From the NCBI GenBank assembly GCA_963752565.1, contig CAVVZC010000001.1, positions 60,961 to 124,960 of the forward strand: a DNA stretch of 64,000 bases. Reading direction: 5' to 3'. Below the pieces are notes generated by a model, which was given only the letters and a program-made list of their open reading frames with translations, did not search any database and was not told where the DNA came from. A program made the translations under genes and the position numbers. This DNA is from UBA11574 sp963752565 (GTDB lineage Bacteria > Desulfobacterota > Desulfobacteria > Desulfobacterales > UBA11574). The first letter of the stretch is position 1, and the number at the start of each line of letters is the position of its first letter. Below, piece by piece: positions 46,147-56,139 of the stretch.

Positions 46147-47574
46147 TCAGGAAGCATAAATAGAGCATTTTCGCACCCCCATGGCCGCTTCCTGAAGTGC
46201 TTCTGAAAAGGTCGGATGGCCGTGAACGGTCCGGGCGATGTCTTCGGAGCTTGCCCCAAACTCTATTGCCAAAACACATTCGGCAATTATGTCGGCCGCT
46301 CGAGGCCCGATGATGTGGACACCCAGAATTCGATCGGTTTTGGAATGGGCGATCAATTTGACAAAGCCGTCCTTTTCCCCCATACAACGGGCACGTCCGG
46401 CCCCTGAAAAAGGATACGTGCCGACACAGTAGGGAATATTTCTTTCTTTGACCTGTTCTTCGGTCAGTCCCACACTGGCCACTTCCGGCCAAGTATATAC
46501 CACCGCCGGTATGGCATCATAATTCACTTCGCCGGGGAGCCCCGCAATGCACTCGGCTGCGGCGATTCCCTCGGCTGAGGCTTTATGGGCTAACATGGGG
46601 CCGGGAATGAGATCTCCGATGGCATAGACGGTGGAGATGTTGGTGCGATAAGATTCGTCTACCAGAACATGTCCGGTTTTAGCGTCTGTTTTAACACCGA
46701 CGTCTTCCAGTCCGAGATTTTGTGTCAGAGGGCGCCTTCCAACGGAAACCAGCAGTCGGTCGCAGGATAGCGTCTCTTTTTTGTCTTTATTTTCCAGGGA
46801 CACCCGAACACCGTTTTTTTGAATTTTTGCCCCGGATACCCGGGTGTTGAGACGAATTTCAAGCCCCTGTTTTTTAAGAATCCGCTCCAGAGTCCGGCCC
46901 ACTTGCCCATCCATGGTTGTTGCGATTTGAGACAGCATTTCAACCACGGTCACGTTTGCACCCAGACGCAGCCACACCGATCCCAGTTCAAGACCGATAT
47001 AACCACCCCCCACAATACCCAGATGTTTGGGTACTGTTTTAAATTCCAGCGCCTCGGTGGAGGTGACAATACGTTTTCCATCAAATTCAAGACCCGGAAC
47101 CTGGACCGGCGTGCTTCCGGTGGCCAGAATAATCGATTTCGCCTGGAGGGTTTGAGCGGTTTTTTTCCGGGAAGAACCGGCAAGTTGTCGAAGCTCAATG
47201 CGATCTTCTCCGGCAAGACGGGCCATGCCCTGGAAAATCTTGATCTTGTTTCCTTCCAATAGTTTGCGGACGTTCCCGGTCAGTTCTTCAACGACCTGTT
47301 CTTTCCGGGCCATCATGGTGGACAAATTGAGGCTCAGCCTGCCGGTTTTTATGCCGTGTTCGGCAAGGTGATCCTTGGCCAGGTGATAGTATTCACTGGA
47401 ATCAAGCAGGGCTTTACTCGGGATACAACCCACATTCAGACAAACACCCCCCAGTCTAACCTCTTTTTCAATGCAGGCGGTTTTCAGCCCCAACTGAGCC
47501 GCTCGAACCGCCGCCACATAACCGCCTGGACCACTTCCGACAACAATAAGGTCGTAGATTTCTTTTTTTGCCAT
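46147..47574 (-). CDS. lpd: Dihydrolipoyl dehydrogenase (E3)
   Basis: E3 reoxidises the lipoamide of the 2-oxoglutarate dehydrogenase complex and passes electrons to NAD. The ATG at 47574 (MAKKEIYDLIVVGSGPGG) begins the FAD motif; the open frame continues upstream into sucB. The redox pair lies in GGVCLNVGCIPSKALLDS near residue 41, the NAD motif is GGGYIGLELGSVW near 180, and the C-terminal HGHPTFSEALQEAA holds the active-site His/Glu. It starts three bases after the sucB stop, so it belongs to sucAB. Confidence 0.95.
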   Translation of the reverse strand: MAKKEIYDLIVVGSGPGGYVAAVRAAQLGLKTACIEKEVRLGGVCLNVGCIPSKALLDSSEYYHLAKDHLAEHGIKTGRLSLNLSTMMARKEQVVEELTGNVRKLLEGNKIKIFQGMARLAGEDRIELRQLAGSSRKKTAQTLQAKSIILATGSTPVQVPGLEFDGKRIVTSTEALEFKTVPKHLGIVGGGYIGLELGSVWLRLGANVTVVEMLSQIATTMDGQVGRTLERILKKQGLEIRLNTRVSGAKIQKNGVRVSLENKDKKETLSCDRLLVSVGRRPLTQNLGLEDVGVKTDAKTGHVLVDESYRTNISTVYAIGDLIPGPMLAHKASAEGIAAAECIAGLPGEVNYDAIPAVVYTWPEVASVGLTEEQVKERNIPYCVGTYPFSGAGRARCMGEKDGFVKLIAHSKTDRILGVHIIGPRAADIIAECVLAIEFGASSEDIARTVHGHPTFSEALQEAAMGVRKCSIYAS

Positions 47575-47576
47575 TT

Positions 47577-48875
47577 TTATATCTCCATCAAGATCCTTTC
47601 GGGATTTTCGATACACTCTTTGATTCGCACCAGAAATGTAACCGCTTCTCTGCCGTCCACGATTCGATGATCATAGCTCAACGCCACATACATCATGGGG
47701 CGGATGTTTATTTCGTCATCCACAACCACGGGCCGTTTTTCAATTTTGTGCATCCCGAGGATACCGCTTTGGGGCGTATTTAAAATGGGCGTGCTGAGCA
47801 GAGAACCGAATACCCCTCCGTTTGTGATGGTAAACGTGCCGCCCTCTAAATCGGCCAGTTCCAGCCGGTTGGTCTTAACTTTTTCCACAAAATCGACAAT
47901 AGCCTGTTCCAATTCGGCAAAACTCAACATGTCTGCATTTCGGATCACCGGCACCACCAGTCCTTTACCGGTACCGATGGCAATGCCGACATTGTAATAA
48001 TTGTGGTATACAACATCATTTCCGTCAACAAAGGCATTGATCTCCGGAAATTCTCTCAGCGCTTCGACGCTGGCCTTAATAAAGAAAGACATAAATCCCA
48101 AAGAAACCCCGTATTTTTCTTTAAAGGCCTCCTTGAATTGTGTACGAATGGCCATGGTATGGCTCATATCGATCTCGTTAAAGGTCGTGAGCATGGCGGT
48201 AGAGTGCTTGGCTTTTAGAAGACGTGATGCAATCGTTCGTCGAATGGGGCTCATGGGCTTTCGGGTAACGTCTTCCATCTTGGACGGAGTCGGTTCGGAC
48301 AAGGCTACAAGCGCAACCGGAGCAGCATCCTTTATCTTTGGAGACGCTGGTGATGGAACCGGTGCCGCAAAGGGAGCCTGTTCCAGAAAAAGGATGACGT
48401 CTCCCTTTGTGATCCGGTTTCCGGGCCCGCTACCTTTGACAGTGGTAATATCGATGTTCCTTTCAGCCACCAGTCGCCTTACAGCAGGGGACAGAATTGG
48501 TCGAAAATCCAACGGTTCTGGTTTCACGGGCGCTTCTTCAGCAACCTCAGAGACGGGTTCTTCGGTCACCGCCGGTAACGGCAATGCCATTTCTTCTACC
48601 TCCTCTGGAGGTGTCGGTTCCGGTTCAGGTGCGGAGACCGCTTCGGTGTCAATGGTGCCGACTTTCGTACCGATGGAAACCGTCTCCCCTTCAAAGATCA
48701 GGATTTTTAAAATCCCTGTTGCTTCAGCCACAATCTCCAGGGTGACCTTGTCGGTTTCAACTACAAAAAGCGGGGCGTCTTTCTCAACCGCATCGCCGTC
48801 CTTTTTGTACCATTCCACCAAAACCGCCTCCTGAACCGATTCCCCCACATTCGGGATTTTGATCTCTATTTCCAT
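47577..48875 (-). CDS. sucB: 2-oxoglutarate dehydrogenase E2 (dihydrolipoyl succinyltransferase)
   Basis: E2 transfers succinyl groups to CoA through lipoamide. The 432-residue protein has one lipoyl domain with VVETDKVTLEIVAEATG (Lys near 43), an acidic Pro/Glu-rich linker (about 80-120), a peripheral subunit-binding domain (SPAVRRLVAERNIDITTVKG), and a catalytic domain ending with YDHRIVDGREAVTFL, the conserved active-site H and D. The ATG at 48875 follows AAAGGAG. SucB rather than another E2 is supported by the sucA neighbour and TTFNEIDMSHTMAIR. Confidence 0.95.
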   Translation of the reverse strand: MEIEIKIPNVGESVQEAVLVEWYKKDGDAVEKDAPLFVVETDKVTLEIVAEATGILKILIFEGETVSIGTKVGTIDTEAVSAPEPEPTPPEEVEEMALPLPAVTEEPVSEVAEEAPVKPEPLDFRPILSPAVRRLVAERNIDITTVKGSGPGNRITKGDVILFLEQAPFAAPVPSPASPKIKDAAPVALVALSEPTPSKMEDVTRKPMSPIRRTIASRLLKAKHSTAMLTTFNEIDMSHTMAIRTQFKEAFKEKYGVSLGFMSFFIKASVEALREFPEINAFVDGNDVVYHNYYNVGIAIGTGKGLVVPVIRNADMLSFAELEQAIVDFVEKVKTNRLELADLEGGTFTITNGGVFGSLLSTPILNTPQSGILGMHKIEKRPVVVDDEINIRPMMYVALSYDHRIVDGREAVTFLVRIKECIENPERILMEI

Positions 48876-48987
48876 GGATACTCCTTTTTATAAAGATTAA
48901 AGATGCCTACATGTGTATAGAGGCGAAGATAATTTTCAAAATATTCACTCTATCATTGGTACATTGAACTTTCTGGGGTCGGATTCT

Positions 48988-51718
48988 TTACTTGCTACCG
49001 GACACAACCATCTCCAGCGCCTGTTCTGTAACAGCGGCCTGTTCTTTTCGATAGATATTTGGAAATCCCGTTGCCGGACTGGCTGCGGCGTTTCGACCCA
49101 CATATTTCATTGGTTTTCCGATAATATTTTCAAGACGAGAGCGTATAAAATACCATGCGCCCATGTTTTTCGGTTCCTCCTGAACCCATATAAATTGTCG
49201 GACTTGTTTATATTTTCGTATGACAGCTTTCAATTGACTTTCCGGGAAAGGATAAAACTGCTCCATGCGAACGATGGCGATATCGGTCTTTTTCATTTCC
49301 CGGCGTTTTTGAAGTAATTCATAATATATTTTGCCGCTGCAAAAAAGAATGCGGCGTACGGATTTTAAGGGATCCGGATCTTCAAGGACTTCTTTGAAGG
49401 CACCCGCCGTCATTTCTTTTAAATCAGAGACCGCCAGCGGATGGCGCAGAAGGCTTTTTGGGGCCATGATAATTAACGGCTTTCGAAATTTGGCTTTCGC
49501 TTGACGTCGGAGAAGATGAAAATACTGGGCCGGCGTGGTTAGATTGCAAACCTGAATGTTCTCCTGGGCACACAACTGGAGAAAGCGCTCGAGACGGGCG
49601 CTGGAATGTTCAGGCCCCAGACCTTCCCAACCATGGGGGAGCAACAAAACCAAACCACTAAAACGCTGCCATTTGGTTTGCCCGCTGGCAATGTATAGAT
49701 CGATGACCGCCTGGGCGTTATTGGCAAAATCCCCGAATTGTGCTTCCCAAATCACAAGTCCCCGGGGTTGTGCCATGGAGTAGCCGTATTCAAAACCTAA
49801 AACGCCGGCTTCGGAAAGCAGACTGTTATAGACGGAAAAGGGTGCCTGGGCCTTATCGAGCGCATTAAGCGGCGTATATTCATCGCCGGTTTTGGTATCG
49901 ACGAGAATACTGTGGCGCTGGCTGAAAGTGCCGCGTGCGCTGTCCTGTCCGCTTAAACGGATCGGGTCACCGTCGATCAGCAGGGAGGCAAAGGCCAGAG
50001 CCTCTGCATTGGCCCAATCGATATTCTTTCCTTTTTCCACACTGTCCATACGATTTTTCAACAAGCGAACCAATTTTGTATTCGCCGAAAAATCAGACGG
50101 AAAAACATTCAGTCTTTGGGCCAGAGCGATGAGTTTTTTCTTTGAAACGCCGGTTTTCACCGGGTCATGGGTATAGCGTCCGTGAAAATCTTTCCAGTTT
50201 TCATAAAACCGGGTTTGAGGAAAAATGCAGGCACTGGAACGAACCGTCTCCAGAGCATCTTCCAATTCACGGTTTATTTTTTGTTCCAGAACATCGATAT
50301 CCTCTTTTCGGACAATGCCCTGTTCTATCAATTTCTGGGCATAAACCGCGTTCAGAGAGGGACGGCTTCGAATCCGATCATACATCTGGGGCTGGGTAAA
50401 ATAGGGTTCATCGCCCTCGTTGTGCCCATACTTGCGAAAGCAGATGACATCGATGACCACATCCTTGTTATAGGTCTCCCGATAATCAACGGCCAGCCGA
50501 ACCACATGAACAACAGCTTCCGGATCTTCCCCGTGAACATGAAAGATAGGGATCATCAGCATCTTGGCCACGTCCGTCGCATATCGGGTGGAGCGAGCGT
50601 TTTCAGGAAGGGTGGTATAGCCAATCTGATTGTTGATCACCAGATGGATGGTGCCACCGGTTTTATACCCGGTGAGCTGTGACATGTTCAGGGTTTCGGT
50701 AACCACACCCTGACCGGCAAATGCTGCATCACCATGAATAAGAAGGGGCAAAACCAAATTCCTCGCATCATCTCTGAGAATGTCCTGGCGTGCCCTCGCA
50801 AATCCTTGAACCACCGGACTGACGGACTCTAAATGGCTGGGATTACTTAACCAAATAAAAGCGCAGTGGTACCCCCTTGTGGGTCACTACATCTGCCAGA
50901 TATCCGTTATGGTATTTGACATCCCCGGCACCGAAGGTTTCTTCAGGATCGTGACAGCTTTCAAATTCGGTAAAAATTTCCTCAAAAGATTTGTTCAAAA
51001 CATTGGTCTGAATATTCAACCTTCCCCGATGGGCCATGCCTAAATTTATTTCCCGGCAACCATGAGATGCGGCCCTGTCGGTGAAAACATCAAGCATTGG
51101 AATGACCACTTCAGCACCTTCGAGTGAAAATCGTGTCTGGCCCAGATATTTCTTGTGAAGAAACTGTTCGAAAAGGGCTGCACGATAAAGTTTTTCCATG
51201 ATCCTGAGGTTGTCATCGGATTTTAGATCGGGCTTGTTCCGCACAGGTTCCATCCGCTTTTGAAGCCATTTGCGTTCCTCAGGGTCCTGTAAATGCATGA
51301 ACTCCACGCCGATGGAACGGCAGTATGTCTCTTTGAGCGCATTGACGATATCTTTTAATGAAGCGCGATGATTTTCAATCAGGTCTTTTGCATAAAATTT
51401 CGCATCCAGATCTTTGAGGGTGAGATCAAATGCGGAAAGGTTCAACAATGGATGATCCGTAGGGCATGCGGTCAAAGGATCGAGACAGGCCAGCAAATGT
51501 CCGATTTCACGATACCGTCTGATGAGTTCATCCACGCGGGATTGTTTTAAAACCTGTTTTTCGTCATAAACGGCATCGGCCTCCCGATCCATGCCGTGAC
51601 CCATTTCAAAGCCTTCAAAAAAGAAACGCCAATCACGGGAAACCGCATTGGGATCGGATTTCCATTGCTTATATTGAGAATCGATATAATCTTTGCTTAA
51701 GGTTTCAAAGAGGTTCAT
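48988..51718 (-). CDS. sucA: 2-oxoglutarate dehydrogenase E1, one frameshift
   Basis: E1 is the thiamine-dependent decarboxylase of the complex. The N-terminal part (50843-51718) starts MNLFETLSKDYIDSQYKQWK and ends in frame at a TAA after GVPLRFYLV. The C-terminal part (to 48988) continues in another frame, where the family sequence SNPSHLESVSPVVQGFARAR follows at once. Removing one A in the AAGTAA run (near 50845-50850) joins them into about 909 residues, the normal length. GQDSARGTFSQRHSILVDT and HGWEGLGPEHSSARLERFLQ are intact. It overlaps the hydrolase gene by 14 bp and precedes sucB. Probable sequence error. Confidence 0.88.
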
Positions 51719-52472
51719 GGAGGTGTTCCTTAAACCATTTCACCATCAATTTAACGGTCTGCGAACGATGCATCTCGGCACTGAACATGTGATCAGCACC
51801 TGGTATTATAACCAACTTTGTATATTCAGGATTCAATGTTTTGCCCAGATACGCATCCTGCACCGGAATGATTTCGTCGGCATCACCGTGGATAACCATC
51901 AGTGGTATTTGTAATGATTTTACGGTTTCAGGGAGATCATACTGTTTTGCGTCTGCAAAAAATTCCGTTGAAAGTTGCAATGAACGGCCCCGACTGTTGA
52001 ACGATACCCTCCCGGTGTCCTCGAGTTTCTTGAGCTGTTTTTTACTGAAAAAATGGGTGGCGTTCAGTCCCGATAATCGACCTGCCAGTGCGCACACCGC
52101 CTTCACGGTCCTGGTTTTGGCTGCTGTGAGAACGGCAATGACCGCCCCCATGCTATGCCCTGCAAGGCCGATCCAGCGGGCACCTTTTTCAGCGATAACG
52201 TCGGCGGCGGTCTGCATCTCGGTGATCTGTTTGGAATAGGTGGACTCAGTGAATTCGCCCTCGCTCTGCCCGTTACCTGAAAAGTCAAACCGCAGGGCCA
52301 AAACGTCTTTTTCAGCCAGTTCATTGCAGGCCTGACGGATAATACGGGTATTCCGGGAGCAGGTGAAACAATGACCAAAAACCACACCGCACCCGGCAGG
52401 CCTTTTGGGCAAATGGAGCGTACCGGCAATTTTTTCGCCTTGCTGATTATAAAAATGAATTGGCTGTTCCAT
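51705..52472 (-). CDS. Alpha/beta-hydrolase (peptidase S9/DLH-like) ahead of sucA
   Basis: A 255-residue serine hydrolase. GHCFTCSRNTRIIRQ near residue 34 is the oxyanion region, GLAGHSMGAVIAVLTAA near 122 is the nucleophile elbow G-H-S-M-G, the acid lies in MVIHGDADEIIPV near 192, and histidine in PGADHMFS near 225. The fold is cytoplasmic (no signal). It ends inside the sucA start (14-bp overlap), so it is translated with the 2-oxoglutarate dehydrogenase genes, but its substrate is unknown. Similar hydrolases may be thioesterases. Confidence 0.82.
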   Translation of the reverse strand: MEQPIHFYNQQGEKIAGTLHLPKRPAGCGVVFGHCFTCSRNTRIIRQACNELAEKDVLALRFDFSGNGQSEGEFTESTYSKQITEMQTAADVIAEKGARWIGLAGHSMGAVIAVLTAAKTRTVKAVCALAGRLSGLNATHFFSKKQLKKLEDTGRVSFNSRGRSLQLSTEFFADAKQYDLPETVKSLQIPLMVIHGDADEIIPVQDAYLGKTLNPEYTKLVIIPGADHMFSAEMHRSQTVKLMVKWFKEHLHEPL

Positions 52473-52531
52473 GAATGATCATTTAAAAGAACCTTTAACC
52501 ACAATGGATCTTTTTTGGCACAATCAGGATA

Positions 52532-52993
52532 TTAATCACCCTGCTCCGCCATATGGTCATCGTAGAGACCTTCTAAAAAGAGTTTGTGTTTTGCCTCCTC
52601 CTGGCAAAGCACTTTGAGAAGCTCTATATTCTCAGGATTATCGGACTTTTTCTGAAGTTCATTATACAACTTTAAAGCCTGCTCTTCACGCTTCATGGCA
52701 AGGCGCAGGATGTCCACATAATTCATGCCGTCTTCATATTTAAGTTCGATCATGTAATCACTGCGTTTCATATCCGGAATCCATTTGAATTTGTATTCTT
52801 CTAAAAGCGCTTTGTTGCCTCCCAGATTTTTCAAAAGGCTTTCATGCTTTTTTTCTTCTTCTGCCATCTCGAGCAACGAATCTTTTACACCTGAAAAGGA
52901 TGTCCGCTCGGCCAGGTCTGTATAAAAAGCTGAGGCTTCTCTTTCTTTTTCGATTGCGAATTCGATTAGTACCTCAAAAGATTCAAATGTCAT
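52532..52993 (-). CDS. Ferritin-like (rubrerythrin-type) diiron protein
   Basis: A 153-residue four-helix protein. The ATG at 52993 (MTFESFEVLIEFAIEKEREA) follows GGAGGG; two in-frame upstream ATGs lack such a site. Diiron ligands lie in IEKEREASAFYTDLAE (near 15), EEEKKHESLL (near 50), KREEQALKLYNELQK (near 102) and QEEAKHKLFL (near 130), the ExxY/ExxH pattern of rubrerythrin. The C-terminal rubredoxin domain is absent. It is the second such protein in the window (first at 37.9 kb); both probably handle peroxide or iron. Confidence 0.83.
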   Translation of the reverse strand: MTFESFEVLIEFAIEKEREASAFYTDLAERTSFSGVKDSLLEMAEEEKKHESLLKNLGGNKALLEEYKFKWIPDMKRSDYMIELKYEDGMNYVDILRLAMKREEQALKLYNELQKKSDNPENIELLKVLCQEEAKHKLFLEGLYDDHMAEQGD

Positions 52994-53237
52994 AATACCC
53001 TCCTTTAATTTCTTTTTCATTTATTTATAGCATTGAATTGTCAAATGGATACTTTAAAACTTATCAACAAATAACAGCCAGCATGACCTTAGCTGTTAAC
53101 AGATGATCATGCCAGTAATTTAATTTTTAATTCCTGTGGGACATAACGAAAAAAATCTTTCAAACGGAGCATCCACAGCTTTATTTTTGCAGGATATTTT
53201 GAAAGAATCAATCATTTATTTCAAATAAAGATCTAAA

Positions 53238-53411
53238 CTATTCGCTGGGTGCATAATAGCATCGTTTTGGGGATGTCACCTTCCCCTGCTTTTTTAAAGT
53301 ACTGATGACCTTCGAGACCGCCTTGCTCTCTTCACCGATCATTTCGGCCACGTCACCGGGTCTTACGGGTTTGCCCGCCTTTTTCATTGCATCCAGAACT
53401 TTTTTCTCCAT
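53238..53411 (-). CDS. 57-residue winged-helix DNA-binding protein
   Basis: This short gene reads MEKKVLDAMKKAGKPVRPGD at its start, then VAEMIGEESKAVSKVISTLK and KQGKVTSPKRCYYAPSE. The pattern is a minimal winged helix: helix 1, then the helix-turn-helix VAEMIGEESKAVSKVISTL, and a beta wing KQGKVTSPKRCYY. A perfect AGGAGG ribosome site lies 8 bases upstream. It is too short to be a complete MarR/ArsR repressor without dimerisation, but this minimal form exists in sulfate reducers. Its target is unknown; it lies between the ferritin-like gene and the DVU0772-like gene. Confidence 0.78.
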   Translation of the reverse strand: MEKKVLDAMKKAGKPVRPGDVAEMIGEESKAVSKVISTLKKQGKVTSPKRCYYAPSE

Positions 53412-53528
53412 TCTTTACCTCCTCAAGCGTCATTGCGTTGTTTAGTCGTCACACATTTAATGGCTAATTAGTGATATTTCTAAAATTCACTATTTGGTTT
53501 ACAATCAATGAGGGTTCTATTTCAATAT

Positions 53529-53888
53529 TTACGAATCGAGTTCTTTTTTAAGCCATGCCTTTATTTCGCCTTCAATAGAGTAAACACCTCTGGCATTGCC
53601 GTTAATTTCGACATACCGCTTTTTCAACACTTCCGGAATCTCAATCTCAGCCAATTCCTTGGCTTCCTCGGAATTTCTCTGTACGAGATAGATAATGGGA
53701 GTATCTTTCCAGGTGTTGACCACAAAGTAATGCGTTATATCATCCTTAGACCGGATAACATAATTGCCGCCGGCCCAGTTGTTACCCCATTCAAGATAGA
53801 GCCGGACCGCTTCTTCCGGTGTCATGTCCCAATCTATGGCATTGATAAGGTGTTGATCCTTTTTAATGTCGTCTAATTTCATCATCAT
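53529..53888 (-). CDS. DVU0772-like conserved protein
   Basis: A 119-residue soluble protein from the ATG at 53888 (GGAGGG site). The segments DWDMTPEEAVRLYLEWGNNW and VIRSKDDITHYFVVNTWKD resemble the conserved protein family I know from Desulfovibrio (DVU0772). There is no cysteine and no membrane segment. The C-terminus ends IKAWLKKELDS, typical of the family. The function is not known. Family assignment is from memory and moderately certain. Confidence 0.6.
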   Translation of the reverse strand: MMMKLDDIKKDQHLINAIDWDMTPEEAVRLYLEWGNNWAGGNYVIRSKDDITHYFVVNTWKDTPIIYLVQRNSEEAKELAEIEIPEVLKKRYVEINGNARGVYSIEGEIKAWLKKELDS

Positions 53889-54396
53889 ATCCCTCCACTG
53901 CAAATGATAACGGTTTTCGTAATATAATCTATTCTAAATAGCAATTAATGTGCCACAAAAATTTCGCACCGATAAATAATGGATGCTTCATATGGTGTTA
54001 TGGAAAATTATTGTTTACCACTTGAACATGCCAAGAAAATATTTTATTGTACGATGGTAAATTGAGATATAGAAATGATCATTGATATTCGTCGATCAAG
54101 AGCCACTTGCGCTTACCCATCAACGGCAAATCAAAATTTTGCGCTATCATGTTTTAAACATATGGATCGATTCCCAACAGCGACCCAATATTGAATTTTA
54201 TTTCCACCGATCCATTTAAAAAAGTATTCCAGTTTTGTATTATGAGACACGTTTGTATCATAATAATTATGAAACACCGAGCTGGAGGAACAAGGCAAAC
54301 ATATGGGCTGGCATAAATTTTGACAAGTTTAGATGAATCGGATCCGGAACGCTTTCCATTATCCAGGGCACACTGAATGTTCGGAATGTAATTCTT
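53889..54396. other. Gene-less spacer before the ABC transporter
   Basis: About 508 bp with no supported gene; overlapping minus-strand frames near 54.2-54.5 kb are hydrophobic and lack ribosome sites. It should carry the divergent promoter regions of the DVU0772-like gene and the transporter operon, but I saw no clear -35/-10 pair, operator or repeat copy. Confidence 0.4.
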
Positions 54397-55203
54397 ATGT
54401 TCACTAAGTATGACGCAAAACCGATAAAAGCCCATTTTTCGGCAAAAGATGGAATTAAATTTCTGGTAACAGCCGGATTAATCGTGTGGTTTATGTTTGT
54501 CAGTACCGGCAAGTTGGACTACAATTGGCAGTGGTATCGTATCCCCAAGTATCTTTTTACATTTATCGACGGTTCATTTCTTGCAGGCCCCCTTCTATAT
54601 GGTATTTTAGTCACACTGAAAATTACCGCCATGAGCCTGGTAATTTCAAGCATTTTCGGTCTGGTTACCGCACTTTTGCGGCTTTCAGATTCTTTTGCAG
54701 CCCGGACACTGTCCCGGGTCTACATGGAACTTGTCAGAAACACACCGCTTCTTGTGCAGATCTTTTTTATTTATTTCGTCATTTCGCCGGTGCTGGGATT
54801 CAGCAGATTTACCTCTGCTGTATTGGCATTGAGTCTTTTTGAAGGCGCATATGCATCGGAAATCTTTCGGGCAGGAATTCTTTCGATCCATAAGGGTCAG
54901 TGGGAAGCAGCATACAGCATCGGCCTTAATCGCTGGAATACGTATCGTCATGTCATTCTACCCCAAGCCATCCGTCATATGCTTCCTCCCCTTGCAAGTC
55001 AGGCCATATCGCTGATTAAGGATTCCGCCTTAGTCAGCACCATCGCGATTTATGATTTGACCATGCAGGGTCAACAGATTATCGCGGAAACATACATGGT
55101 TTTTGAGCTATGGTTTATCATAGCAGCCATATATTTATTGATGACGGCGACATTATCCATCGCCGTAAATATTATGGAAAAACGCCTTACCGTTGACGTG
55201 TAA
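54397..55203 (+). CDS. Polar amino acid ABC transporter permease (first)
   Basis: A 268-residue inner-membrane permease of the His/Glu/Gln/opine family. Five to six hydrophobic segments are present; the coupling EAA loop is YSIGLNRWNTYRHVILPQAIRHMLP (positions near 180-205 with the conserved G and LPQA). VELVRNTPLLVQIFF-type residues (MELVRNTPLLVQIFFIYFV) near 110 mark the family. It comes first, followed by the binding protein and the second permease. No ATPase gene is found within the window on this strand. Confidence 0.9.
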   Translation: MFTKYDAKPIKAHFSAKDGIKFLVTAGLIVWFMFVSTGKLDYNWQWYRIPKYLFTFIDGSFLAGPLLYGILVTLKITAMSLVISSIFGLVTALLRLSDSFAARTLSRVYMELVRNTPLLVQIFFIYFVISPVLGFSRFTSAVLALSLFEGAYASEIFRAGILSIHKGQWEAAYSIGLNRWNTYRHVILPQAIRHMLPPLASQAISLIKDSALVSTIAIYDLTMQGQQIIAETYMVFELWFIIAAIYLLMTATLSIAVNIMEKRLTVDV

Positions 55204-55257
55204 AACCTTAATCACAAAATTTACCATTGTGCATCTAATAGAGAAAGGAGAAGTAAA

Positions 55258-56094
55258 ATGAATTTTTTTTCATCCTTGCGAGCATGTGTGCTGGCAACTG
55301 TAATATTGATGATGATGATCGCATGCAGCAATAACTCAACCCCCGCCAGACAAGCCGAAGAAAAAGAAAGCGTCATCGAACAGGTTCAAAAGCGGGGTGC
55401 TCTCCGGGTGGGCATGTCGACCTTTGTGCCATGGGCCATGAAGGACAAGACCGGAAATCTTATCGGTTTTGAGATTGACGTCGCAAAACGCCTGGCCAAA
55501 GATACCGGTGTCAACGTTGAATTTATTCCAACCAAATGGTCCGGGATCATACCGGCGCTCATCACAGGAAAATTTGACGTCATCATCGGCGGCATGGGAA
55601 TCATCCCGAGCCGAAATTTAAAGGTCAACTTCAGTATCCCTTACGATCACACTGGAATGTCGATAGTTGCCCATAAAACACTCGCCGCCGGATTCAGCCG
55701 ACTCGAAGACTTCAACAGTTCCAGTGTCGTTATCGCCGCCAGACTTGGTTCAACTGCCGTGACCGCCGCCAAAAAATATATGCCAAAGGCGACACTGCGC
55801 CTGTTTGATGATGAATCCCAGGCATATCAGGAACTGGTGAACGGAAAGGTTCACGCTGTTGTCGGATCGGCCCCAACACCGGAATTTCAGGCCATTAAAT
55901 ATCCCATAAAACTGTTTCTCCCCCTTGATAAAACGTTTACCAGAGAACCCATTGGATTTGCAGTAAAAAAAGGGGATTTTGACACCCTTAATTACCTCAA
56001 CAACTGGATCCGTTATGTTGAATCCGAAGGATGGCTCAAAGACCGAAAAAACTACTGGTTTCGGACCAAAGACTGGGAAAAAATGATTAAATAG
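55258..56094 (+). CDS. Amino acid ABC transporter substrate-binding lipoprotein
   Basis: A 278-residue periplasmic binding protein (SBP family 3). The signal peptide ends in a lipobox MMMIAC near residue 22, so it is a lipoprotein. The mature part starts SVIEQVQKRGALRVGMSTFV, the family's usual first strand, and has GFEIDVAKRLAKD and the substrate-site region FDVIIGGMGIIPSRN. A GGAG-type site (AAAGGAGAAG) is just upstream. It lies between the two permease genes, so the three form one uptake system for an amino acid; the ligand cannot be predicted. Confidence 0.92.
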   Translation: MNFFSSLRACVLATVILMMMIACSNNSTPARQAEEKESVIEQVQKRGALRVGMSTFVPWAMKDKTGNLIGFEIDVAKRLAKDTGVNVEFIPTKWSGIIPALITGKFDVIIGGMGIIPSRNLKVNFSIPYDHTGMSIVAHKTLAAGFSRLEDFNSSSVVIAARLGSTAVTAAKKYMPKATLRLFDDESQAYQELVNGKVHAVVGSAPTPEFQAIKYPIKLFLPLDKTFTREPIGFAVKKGDFDTLNYLNNWIRYVESEGWLKDRKNYWFRTKDWEKMIK

Positions 56095-56139
56095 GCGCTT
56101 TCATCCTTTTTCAACTAAAGCGTTGGAGCAAAGATCCTT

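Noticed and set aside
53889..54512. Two overlapping minus-strand frames before the ABC transporter (54154-54512)
   Set aside because: They run over the real start of the permease on the other strand, lack ribosome sites, and overlap each other in different frames.
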